Shown here one piece after another: positions 1 through 5,840 of a DNA stretch of 7,866 nucleotides. Made by a program: the position numbers and the translations under genes. The DNA comes from Bacteroidales bacterium (GTDB lineage Bacteria; Bacteroidota; Bacteroidia; Bacteroidales; B18-G4): positions 1-7,866 of the forward strand of contig JAGLYE010000063.1 of assembly GCA_023132505.1 (NCBI GenBank). The letters run 5' to 3'. Under the pieces are notes generated by a model. That model was given only the letters and a program-made list of their open reading frames with translations, was not told where the DNA came from and ran no database searches. Position 1 is the first letter of the stretch; every line of letters begins with the position of its first letter.

Positions 1-31
1 ATCAAGTATCAAGTATCAAGTATCCCGTATC
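1..31. repeat. Period-7 tandem repeat (AAGTATC), cut by the window edge
   Basis: Three exact AAGTATC units (4-10, 11-17, 18-24) are followed by a diverged CCGTATC (25-31), and the partial ATC at 1-3 implies that the array continues to the left. The last base overlaps the stop codon of the minus-strand receptor gene (TAG on 33-31), so the array lies immediately 3' of that gene. The core AGTATC is shared, in the same plus-strand orientation, with the array at 4580-4628. Function is unknown. Confidence 0.85.
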
Positions 32-2415
32 TATAAAATATTATTCCCAAACTTAATCCCAAAATATATCGTCCTTGGCTGCAGTGGCCCATAAACATAT
101 CCCGGGTCTCTGTCGATACCACTATCATAATCATCCTGGTAAGAGTTGAAGATGTTCTTCATACCTGTAAATATCTGAAGTGTGCTTCCATTGATCACAA
201 TATTATACCTGAATTTTACCCCCAGGTCGAAGAATACCTGTGATTCCCTCAATTCGCCTGCATCCGGGTCAGGAAGTTCTTCCCCGAAATAAGGTACCAG
301 CATTTTACCGGTATAGGTCCCTGATGAGGAGATCCCCAAATTGCGAACAGCTATCCAGTCGAGGATGATGTAGCCGTAATTGTTCGGGGTGCGGAAGAAA
401 CGCTTTTCATCAAAATCCTGGGGTTCTTCATACATGCTGCTTTGAAGTGTAAATCCGCCTTTCACAGAAAACTTAGCCGATGGTATTACATTCAGTTCCA
501 TATTGATCCCATGGACCAGCGCCCCATCCCGGGCATTGGTCCGTAAATAAATGACAGTGCCTTGCTCGTCCGGCATGCCGATCTCACTCACAAAGGCATC
601 GTTCAGCCTGGTGTAAAAGCCTTCCATCAGGAAGCCGAGATCCGTTCTGCCCAATTTTTTATTGAAATCGAGCGATGCCATGATGCTGTGGCTTGTTTCC
701 TGTTTCAGCCCGGGGTCATTTTTGTGGATAACCCTCCTGGAACCTGATGTTGCAATATGAAGATCTTCATCAAAGATCTGAGGGGCACGATAACCTTGTG
801 AATAGCTCACACGTGCCTGCAGGAAATCCCGGATGCTGTATTTCAATGTCACCCTTGGGCTTAACACATTGCCTGTCTTGTCAGTATAGTCATGAGCCTT
901 ATCTATAACACTGTAGTGGTCATATCGGGCACCCGCTGATACCTGGAAGCTGTTCCATGTGATCTCGTATTGGGCAAAGATACCGGTAGTGTTGGTCGAC
1001 TGGTCGGCAACAGTTATATTGTCGGTATAAGGGATGCTGATAGTGGAATCGATTGGGTTCCAGCTTGCGTTGTCCAGATCGGGGTACCCCATCTTCTTAT
1101 CATTAAGCCAGGAACCGATATTTTCAATGCCGAATACCAATTTTGAATTCCTGAGCATGGCATTATACTGGGCACCGATTGTATAGGAAAAGTCGTTAGT
1201 TTTGCCGTAGTCTTTGAGCGACATATTCGCTCCATAATATGATTTTCTGTTCACCCCCTGTCCTGATGCATATACTGATAGCAGATCAGATTCTCTGAAG
1301 AACATTTCAAATGTCAGTGCCCCGGTCAGGATATTATGATTGAGTGCTTCCGTGATGCCGGTCATGTGGGGCAGATATTCCATTTTATCTCCACCCCGTC
1401 TTGACTCATTGATGTTGAAAATATCAGCAACAATCTTGCTCCTTGTACTCAGTCTGTGGAACAGACGGCTGCCAACGGTGATATTTTTTATCGAAGCTAT
1501 TTCAGAGAAACTGTCGTCATTGGCATCAAAAGGCTGCCTGTTTCGGTAAAAACCATACATGGCCATGCCCCCTTTGTTATCTGCTGTTGTGAGGGAGCTG
1601 TTAAAGGTGATGTTATGGTCCCAGGCCGGCTTGCCTGCGCCCTGCATACCAACACCGATCAATCCGCTGTTGGCACCGAACTCAAAATAGCTGTTGATGG
1701 GGTCTTTTAGTATAAGGTTGATGGTTCCGGCAATGGCGTTGCTGCCATACAATGCCGAACCACCACCACGGATCACTTCCACACGATCAATCATATTGGC
1801 GGGGATAAGTTCAAGCCCGTACACCCCTGCCAGACCGGAAAACACAGGGCGGCTGTTGATGAGTATCTGGGAATAGGGCCCTTCCATCCCATTCATTCTT
1901 ACCTGTGTGCAGCCACAGTTCTGACAATTGGCTTCGATCCTCAAACCCGGAGTGAAGTTCAAGCCTTCGCTGAACGTGGATGATTGTATGGTGCTGAACA
2001 ACTTAGAAGTAATGGTATTTACGATTATTGCCGACTCTTTGCGATTGGTTTCATTGCGGTCGCCTGTGATCACTACTTCCTCGAGTCCCAGGGCATCTTC
2101 CTTAAGAATGAAGTTCACTTCGAGCAAATGGTCACCTTTGGTAGTAATTTCATATCCTTCAGGCTTGTAGCCAAGAAATTGTGCTTTGAGTGTAAACTTA
2201 CCTTCAGGAAGATTGACCAATTGATAATGTCCTGTTTTATCAGTAGTTGTCCCTATGGTTGTTCCAAGCAGACTGACAGTGGCAAAAGGGATATGCTCCC
2301 CCCTTTCATTAACAACGTGTCCGACAACATTGGCATCAGTCCTTGGTTTTTGTGCATAAGTGAACAGCATACTTACACAAAAAAATATGGTTAAACTTAA
2401 TTTCGTTTTTTTCAT
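31..2415 (-). CDS. TonB-dependent outer-membrane receptor, probably for a metal or metal chelate
   Basis: This is an outer-membrane beta-barrel transporter that imports a scarce ligand using TonB energy. Residues 1-21 look like a signal peptide cleaved after Tyr-Ala. A carboxypeptidase-regulatory-like domain follows (about 29-105), then a TonB box EEVVITG (112-118), a plug domain (about 125-240, with VEVIRGGGSALYGSNAIAG) and a 22-strand-type barrel to residue 794, a normal length. The plug carries CQNCGC (164-169), a possible metal site. A YRAP motif (542-545) and PGLKQE (568-573) sit where haem receptors have FRAP and NPxL, but similar motifs occur in BtuB-like and other receptors, so haem is not established. 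The ATG at 2415 is directly followed by the signal peptide. The histidine-rich gene upstream on the same strand supports a metal-related role (inference). The family call is secure; the substrate is open. Confidence 0.95.
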   Translation of the reverse strand: MKKTKLSLTIFFCVSMLFTYAQKPRTDANVVGHVVNERGEHIPFATVSLLGTTIGTTTDKTGHYQLVNLPEGKFTLKAQFLGYKPEGYEITTKGDHLLEVNFILKEDALGLEEVVITGDRNETNRKESAIIVNTITSKLFSTIQSSTFSEGLNFTPGLRIEANCQNCGCTQVRMNGMEGPYSQILINSRPVFSGLAGVYGLELIPANMIDRVEVIRGGGSALYGSNAIAGTINLILKDPINSYFEFGANSGLIGVGMQGAGKPAWDHNITFNSSLTTADNKGGMAMYGFYRNRQPFDANDDSFSEIASIKNITVGSRLFHRLSTRSKIVADIFNINESRRGGDKMEYLPHMTGITEALNHNILTGALTFEMFFRESDLLSVYASGQGVNRKSYYGANMSLKDYGKTNDFSYTIGAQYNAMLRNSKLVFGIENIGSWLNDKKMGYPDLDNASWNPIDSTISIPYTDNITVADQSTNTTGIFAQYEITWNSFQVSAGARYDHYSVIDKAHDYTDKTGNVLSPRVTLKYSIRDFLQARVSYSQGYRAPQIFDEDLHIATSGSRRVIHKNDPGLKQETSHSIMASLDFNKKLGRTDLGFLMEGFYTRLNDAFVSEIGMPDEQGTVIYLRTNARDGALVHGINMELNVIPSAKFSVKGGFTLQSSMYEEPQDFDEKRFFRTPNNYGYIILDWIAVRNLGISSSGTYTGKMLVPYFGEELPDPDAGELRESQVFFDLGVKFRYNIVINGSTLQIFTGMKNIFNSYQDDYDSGIDRDPGYVYGPLQPRTIYFGIKFGNNIL

Positions 2416-2529
2416 GCTAATCTTTAGAATTAATTAATGTGGATTAGTAACATTCTGAGTATGCTAATAGGAATTATAAACACCCAAAGGAGGGGGCATC
2501 TATAGAATGTTATGTTTGACAGAAAGGAA
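2416..2529 (-). promoter_or_regulatory. Leader of the receptor gene, with inverted repeats
   Basis: This 114-base AT-rich gap separates the histidine-rich gene from the receptor start. It contains a 9-base inverted repeat, TAACATTCT (2448-2456) with AGAATGTTA (2504-2512), and an inner pair CTAATC (2417-2422) with GATTAG (2442-2447) next to the start codon. The octamer ATGCTAAT occurs at 2414-2421 and again at 2461-2468. I found no good TAnnTTTG element on the minus strand and no motif of a riboswitch I know. It may be a structured leader or operator region, but in such AT-rich DNA these pairings may also be chance. Confidence 0.3.
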
Positions 2530-2892
2530 TTATACCAATGGAGGTGCCCTGCTTTTTTGGTTTAGGATGAGAACAGGGAAGTAATATTTCGGCAGAAATA
2601 TCTGGAAATAAGGCTTGGCAGAAATGCGTACGATTGCAAAAGCTGAGATTGCCAATACGAAAAGCGTATCGAAATGGCTAAGGAAGAATAATTCGGCTTT
2701 GCTGTGGTGATGCGTTTTAAATGGTTCCGGTTCGTCGGATTTATCGTAAGGATGGGCATGCGCGACGATTGTTCCGTCAGCCATTTTGTGCTCATGAAAG
2801 AATATCGCCTTGTTGGCGATCAGCAATCCCATGGATAGGATAAGTAGCCAGACGAATGATCTTTTTGTAATTTTCGTAACCATGCTTTTCAT
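2530..2892 (-). CDS. Small histidine-rich membrane protein, possible metal handling
   Basis: The protein has 120 residues and no family name that I can assign with certainty. A basic N-terminus is followed by a hydrophobic segment (about 13-32), then a polar histidine-rich loop (33-67) with HEH, HAHPY and THHH, a second hydrophobic segment (about 68-91) and a short tail ending in RAPPLV. Eight histidines (33, 35, 45, 47, 61, 62, 63, 73) lie in or beside the loop, which by the positive-inside rule should face the periplasm. This suggests binding of a transition metal such as zinc, copper, nickel or cobalt (inference). I recall similar small HxHP-type proteins next to TonB-dependent receptors in Bacteroidota, which fits the receptor gene 114 bases downstream. 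The start may be the ATG at 2892 or the one at 2883. The gene is probably real because of its coherent membrane topology and its position. Confidence 0.75.
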   Translation of the reverse strand: MKSMVTKITKRSFVWLLILSMGLLIANKAIFFHEHKMADGTIVAHAHPYDKSDEPEPFKTHHHSKAELFFLSHFDTLFVLAISAFAIVRISAKPYFQIFLPKYYFPVLILNQKSRAPPLV

Positions 2893-2899
2893 GAAGCAG

Positions 2900-2907
2900 C
2901 GAAAGTA
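2900..2907 (-). promoter_or_regulatory. Weak candidate -7 element for the histidine-rich gene
   Basis: Read on the minus strand, TACTTTCG matches the Bacteroidota -7 consensus TAnnTTTG at all but one of its fixed positions. It lies 7 bases before the ATG at 2892, which would leave almost no leader for that start and about 10 bases for the ATG at 2883. No clear -33 TTTG was seen. It is a suggestion only. Confidence 0.25.
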
Positions 2908-2941
2908 AAATATATATAACTATAAAATGCGTAATCCTTTC

Positions 2942-2972
2942 TAAATAAGGGCTGATTCATTATAAATAAGGG
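2942..2972. repeat. 10-base direct repeat at 21-base spacing, possible operator
   Basis: TAAATAAGGG occurs at 2942-2951 and at 2963-2972. The match extends three more bases with one difference (CTG versus TTG). The 21-base offset equals two helical turns, so both copies face the same side of the DNA. Between and overlapping them is an imperfect 13-base palindrome (2955-2967, ATTCATTATAAAT, five of six pairs matching). The site lies in the divergent region, about 50-80 bases upstream of the histidine-rich gene and about 120-150 upstream of the aminopeptidase gene. A metal-responsive regulator is one possible reader, but the sequence does not identify it. Confidence 0.4.
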
Positions 2973-2985
2973 TTGGATAAATGTG

Positions 2986-3017
2986 TTAAATGGCTAAATG
3001 GCTAAATGGTTAAATGG
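2986..3017. repeat. Tandem array of four 8-base units (YTAAATGG)
   Basis: Four contiguous octamers run TTAAATGG, CTAAATGG, CTAAATGG, TTAAATGG, varying only at the first base. The array lies about 30 bases upstream of the aminopeptidase promoter. Its period of 8 differs from the period of 7 in the other arrays of this window. It could be slippage-prone spacer DNA or a repeated binding site; no function is evident. Confidence 0.85.
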
Positions 3018-3048
3018 GTACTGCCCACCGCCCAAATAAAATATTTCC

Positions 3049-3056
3049 TACCTTTG
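3049..3056 (+). promoter_or_regulatory. -7 promoter element of the aminopeptidase gene
   Basis: TACCTTTG matches the Bacteroidota -7 consensus TAnnTTTG exactly. It would start transcription near 3063 and leave a leader of roughly 28 bases before the ATG at 3091. No convincing -33 TTTG is present at the expected distance, so the promoter may be weak or activator-assisted. Confidence 0.6.
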
Positions 3057-3090
3057 CCCTACTACACTCAAAACTAATAATTATCTAATC

Positions 3091-4530
3091 ATGACACTAC
3101 TCATCAAAAAGGTGAACCGCATCGCTGCGGCCGACAACTTCATCTACCTCGTGAACAGCATCAAAGACCTGAACAAAAGCAAACTCAGCCAGGCTGAGCA
3201 GGACTATATACGCAAGCAGGTTAAAAAGCATGAAAAAGATCTTATATCGATAAATCGCCTGAACCAATGGATATTTGTACATGTGGTAAACAAGAAGCGG
3301 CCGGAATACAAAAGAACAGAAGAATTACGCAAGGCCGGCAGTAAACTACATGGCTGGCTGAACAATCATAAAGCCGAAAGCGCTACACTTGTTGATTTTA
3401 CAGGCAAAAGCAGAAATGTATTGGCTTTCGTGGAAGGAATCGGACTTTCATCCTATCAGTTCCTTAAATATAAAAAAGACAAAAAGAAAGACACATTCAG
3501 TCTGAAAGAATTAAAGATCTCTGCGCATGCGATCAAGAAAGAAGAAGCAGAAAACCTGAATATCGTATTGGATGCGGTATTCAAATGCCGCGATATGGTT
3601 AACGAGCCCCTTTCCGCGCTCAATGCTGAAAAGCTTGCAGCCACGGTGAAGGAAATGGGATCGGCCTGTGGTGCCCGTGTGGAGGTGATGGGCAAGAAGA
3701 AGATAGAATCCCTTAAGATGGGCGGACTCCTGGCTGTGAACAAGGGTAGCCTGGATCTTCCTACATTTACCATAATGGAGTGGAAACCCATAGAACCGGT
3801 AAATGAAAAACCATATATCTTGGTTGGTAAGGGCGTTGTTTATGATACAGGTGGCCTCAATATCAAGACCGGCAATCACATGGAAAATATGAAACGCGAT
3901 ATGGCAGGGGCTGCCACCATGGCATCGGCTCTGTATGCCATCGCCCGCCTGCGCCTGAATGTACACGTGATAGCTCTCCTCCCGGCTACGGATAACCGCC
4001 CCGACGGCAACGCCTATGTCAGTGGTGATGTGATCACTATGCATAGCGGTCTCACTGTTGAGGTGATAAACACCGATGCCGAGGGCAGGATGATCCTTGC
4101 AGATGCTTTGAGCTATGCGAAAAAATATGATCCCAAACTGCTTATCGATGCCGCTACACTTACAGGCGCCGCTGCCCGTGCTATAGGTAAATATGGTATT
4201 GTGGCCATGGAGGCAGATGCAGGAAAACCTTTGGAAAAGCTGAAAGAAGCAGGGGATGAGGTTTATGAGCGCATCGCAGAGTTCCCTTTCTGGGAAGAAT
4301 ATGGAGAACTGATCAAATCCAATATAGCAGATATTAAAAACATTGGTGGTATGGAGGCAGGCATGATCACAGCCGGTAAATTTCTCGAAAAATTCACCGA
4401 TTACCCGTTTATCCATCTTGATATTGCCGGACCGGCATTCTTCGAAAAGAAAGACAGCTACCAGCCCGAAGGGGGAACAGGTATTGGTGTAAGGCTTTTA
4501 GTTGAGTTTTTTGCAGGATTAAGTAAATAG
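3091..4530 (+). CDS. Leucyl aminopeptidase, M17 family
   Basis: This is a cytosolic two-metal aminopeptidase that releases N-terminal residues from peptides during protein turnover and peptide use; family members form hexamers. All signature residues are visible. The metal ligands are K247 and D252 in GKGVVYDTGG, D270, and D329 and E331 in the diagnostic NTDAEGR (327-333). The catalytic residues are K259 (LNIKTG) and R333. The C-terminal catalytic domain spans about 155-475, and the N-terminal domain (1-150) is lysine-rich and more divergent, as is usual in M17. At 479 residues the length is normal, and there is no signal peptide. The ATG at 3091 follows the TACCTTTG promoter closely. The gene stands alone, divergent from the histidine-rich gene and separated from pdxA by a repeat array and a new promoter. 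The family is certain; whether it is PepA or another M17 subgroup, and its peptide preference, are not decided. Confidence 0.97.
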   Translation: MTLLIKKVNRIAAADNFIYLVNSIKDLNKSKLSQAEQDYIRKQVKKHEKDLISINRLNQWIFVHVVNKKRPEYKRTEELRKAGSKLHGWLNNHKAESATLVDFTGKSRNVLAFVEGIGLSSYQFLKYKKDKKKDTFSLKELKISAHAIKKEEAENLNIVLDAVFKCRDMVNEPLSALNAEKLAATVKEMGSACGARVEVMGKKKIESLKMGGLLAVNKGSLDLPTFTIMEWKPIEPVNEKPYILVGKGVVYDTGGLNIKTGNHMENMKRDMAGAATMASALYAIARLRLNVHVIALLPATDNRPDGNAYVSGDVITMHSGLTVEVINTDAEGRMILADALSYAKKYDPKLLIDAATLTGAAARAIGKYGIVAMEADAGKPLEKLKEAGDEVYERIAEFPFWEEYGELIKSNIADIKNIGGMEAGMITAGKFLEKFTDYPFIHLDIAGPAFFEKKDSYQPEGGTGIGVRLLVEFFAGLSK

Positions 4531-4635
4531 GAAGACCGGGCACCGAAGACCAAACAACGAACAACGAATTATTGCTCTTCGTTATCCAGTATCCAGTATC
4601 CAGTATCTAGTATCCAGTAACCAGCAACTATTTAC
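4531..4635. repeat. Phase-locked heptamer array between the aminopeptidase gene and pdxA
   Basis: Reading in sevens from the first base after the aminopeptidase stop codon gives 15 units, 13 of which end in C. The first block holds GAAGACC twice, GGGCACC, AAACAAC and GAACAAC. Two diverged units follow (4566-4579). The second block (4580-4628) holds CGTTATC, CAGTATC three times, TAGTATC, CAGTAAC and CAGCAAC, and TATTTAC comes last. The 7-base phase is therefore kept while the unit sequence changes. The array runs up to the pdxA promoter and fills the place where its -33 element should be. Function is unknown. Confidence 0.85.
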
Positions 4636-4636
4636 T

Positions 4637-4644
4637 TATCTTTG
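4637..4644 (+). promoter_or_regulatory. -7 promoter element of pdxA
   Basis: TATCTTTG matches TAnnTTTG exactly, and transcription would start near 4650. The element covers the TTG at 4642, so that codon would not be in the transcript, which supports the ATG at 4666 as the start. The upstream promoter region is heptamer-repeat DNA and has no clear -33 TTTG. Confidence 0.6.
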
Positions 4645-4665
4645 CTGCTTAAATTATATCATGCA

Positions 4666-5748
4666 ATGAACAAGCCTGAGAAAATGGACAGCTTGCGGGT
4701 CAAAGTGGGAATTACCCATGGCGACCTGAATGGAATCGGGTACGAGATCATCATCAAGGCACTGCACGACCAACGGATGCTTGATATGATCACACCTGTA
4801 GTGTATGGGGTGTCGAAAGTGGCATCTTATCACCGAAAGGTGCTGGAGATGAACGATTTCAATTTTAATCTTGTAAAGAATGCAGAAGCTGCCAATCCTA
4901 AGCGCCCGAATATTGTCAATTGTTTTGAGGAGGAAGTAAAGATCGATATGGGGAAGTCAACCACCACTGCAGGTAACCTTGCCTACCTTGCACTTGAGAA
5001 AGCAACACAGGACCTGCACGATAAACAGGTGGATGTGCTCGTTACTGCTCCAATCAATAAGAAGAACATCCAGTCGGATAAATTCCATTTTCCAGGGCAT
5101 ACCGAGTACCTTGCTGATAAGTTCAATAGTGAGGATTTTCTCATGCTGATGGTCAGCAACAATGTCAGGATCGGTGTTGTGACAGGCCATATCCCTTTAA
5201 TGGAGGTATCATCTCACCTGAGTAAAGAGCTTATCCTTCAAAAGCTCAAGATTTTGGACCGTTCGCTACAAAGGGATTTCAGCATTCCCAAGCCCAAAAT
5301 CGCCCTGCTTGGCCTCAACCCGCATGCGGGTGATGATGGCTTATTGGGCAAGGAAGAAGATGAAATTATAATTCCTGCAGTGGAAGAAGCTTTTAATGAG
5401 GGGATCCATGCCTATGGGCCTTATGCTGCTGATGGCTTTTTCGGATGCTCTGCATTTACGAAGTTTGATGGTATTCTGGCCATGTATCATGATCAGGGGA
5501 TGATCCCTTTCAAGGCACTTTCGTTCGAGTCGGGTGTAAACTTTACGGCGGGGCTGCCCATCGTTCGTACGTCTCCTGCACATGGAACTGCCTATGAAAT
5601 TGCCGGTAAGAATGAAGCATCGCCGGAATCCATGCGTTCTGCCATCTATCTGGCCAGTGATATTTATCGTAATCGCCTGCGTTTTGATGAATTGAACAAA
5701 AACCCTCTGCCCGTTGAAGAAACTCCCGGGCAAAACGGGGTACAATAA
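4666..5748 (+). CDS. pdxA: 4-hydroxythreonine-4-phosphate dehydrogenase
   Basis: PdxA oxidises 4-phosphohydroxy-L-threonine with NAD; the product condenses with deoxyxylulose phosphate (PdxJ) to give pyridoxine phosphate, the precursor of PLP. It is cytosolic and homodimeric. With the ATG at 4666 it has 360 residues. The three divalent-metal histidines are present: H145 in GHTEYLAD, H175 in VTGHIPL and H275 in YHDQG. Also visible are LGLNPHAG (215-222) and RTSPAHGTAYEIAG (301-314). The N-terminal motif ITHGDLNGIGYE replaces the usual TPGDPAGIGPE, a variant I associate with Bacteroidota. The frame is open upstream to a TTG at 4642, but that codon lies inside the promoter element; the ATG at 4684 is another possible start. 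The next gene, 92 bases downstream, contains a PLP-dependent racemase domain, so co-expression would be logical. Confidence 0.95.
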   Translation: MNKPEKMDSLRVKVGITHGDLNGIGYEIIIKALHDQRMLDMITPVVYGVSKVASYHRKVLEMNDFNFNLVKNAEAANPKRPNIVNCFEEEVKIDMGKSTTTAGNLAYLALEKATQDLHDKQVDVLVTAPINKKNIQSDKFHFPGHTEYLADKFNSEDFLMLMVSNNVRIGVVTGHIPLMEVSSHLSKELILQKLKILDRSLQRDFSIPKPKIALLGLNPHAGDDGLLGKEEDEIIIPAVEEAFNEGIHAYGPYAADGFFGCSAFTKFDGILAMYHDQGMIPFKALSFESGVNFTAGLPIVRTSPAHGTAYEIAGKNEASPESMRSAIYLASDIYRNRLRFDELNKNPLPVEETPGQNGVQ

Positions 5749-5750
5749 AA

Positions 5751-5778
5751 GATTCAAATTCCAAAAAACAAATACCAG
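5751..5778. repeat. Weak A-rich period-7 repeat after pdxA
   Basis: Read in sevens from two bases after the pdxA stop, the units GATTCAA, ATTCCAA, AAAACAA and ATACCAG keep CA at positions 5-6. The following 14 bases (5779-5792) are A-rich but no longer fit. It resembles the other heptamer arrays in period and in its place just after a stop codon, but the low complexity makes chance more likely here. Confidence 0.4.
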
Positions 5779-5808
5779 AAAATTAAAATTGCAGTTATTG
5801 TATTGAAG

Positions 5809-5828
5809 TTATGCCAACATGGCAATAA
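5809..5828 (+). promoter_or_regulatory. Hairpin with a five-codon mini-ORF before murF-alr
   Basis: TTATGCCA pairs with TGGC-A-ATAA around an ACA loop, giving eight base pairs with one bulged A; the core TGCCA-ACA-TGGCA is a perfect inverted repeat. The stem ends 12 bases before the murF-alr ATG. It also contains an ATG (5811) in the murF-alr frame that reads Met-Pro-Thr-Trp-Gln and stops at TAA (5826-5828). No T-run follows, so it is not an intrinsic terminator. It could modulate translation of murF-alr or be a protein-binding palindrome; both are inference. Confidence 0.35.
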
Positions 5829-5840
5829 TCAACAGGGATC

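Noticed and set aside
539..864. Calling the receptor a haem receptor from YRAP (542-545 of the protein) and PGL
   Set aside because: Similar FRAP/NPxL-like motifs occur in many TonB-dependent receptors, including BtuB types, and no haem genes are nearby. The substrate is left open.
1984..2394. 136-codon plus-strand frame opposite the 5' part of the receptor gene
   Set aside because: The receptor's regulatory and plug domains are unambiguous on the other strand, and the frame has no recognisable domain and no promoter.
2511..2518. TATGTTTG on the plus strand as a promoter
   Set aside because: It matches TAnnTTTG but points into the back of the minus-strand histidine-rich gene, with no plus-strand gene nearby. 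Such 8-mers occur by chance.
2416..2529. Cobalamin or other known riboswitch before the receptor gene
   Set aside because: No B12-box-like or other riboswitch core that I recognise is present, and the 114-base gap is short for a cobalamin riboswitch plus expression platform.
3511..4416. 301-codon open frame on the minus strand inside the aminopeptidase gene
   Set aside because: It lies wholly opposite a gene with every M17 catalytic residue. Its translation is rich in Cys, His and Phe with no domain pattern, as expected of an antisense shadow.
4583..4624. CRISPR array
   Set aside because: The units are 7 bases and directly contiguous, with no spacers of typical length and no cas gene in the window.
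4642..4665. TTG at 4642 as the start of pdxA, adding eight residues
   Set aside because: It lies inside the TATCTTTG promoter element and would precede the transcript. The added residues do not resemble PdxA, and an ATG follows at 4666.
4531..4665. Intrinsic terminator between the aminopeptidase gene and pdxA
   Set aside because: No GC-rich stem followed by a T-run was found; the gap is filled by heptamer repeats.
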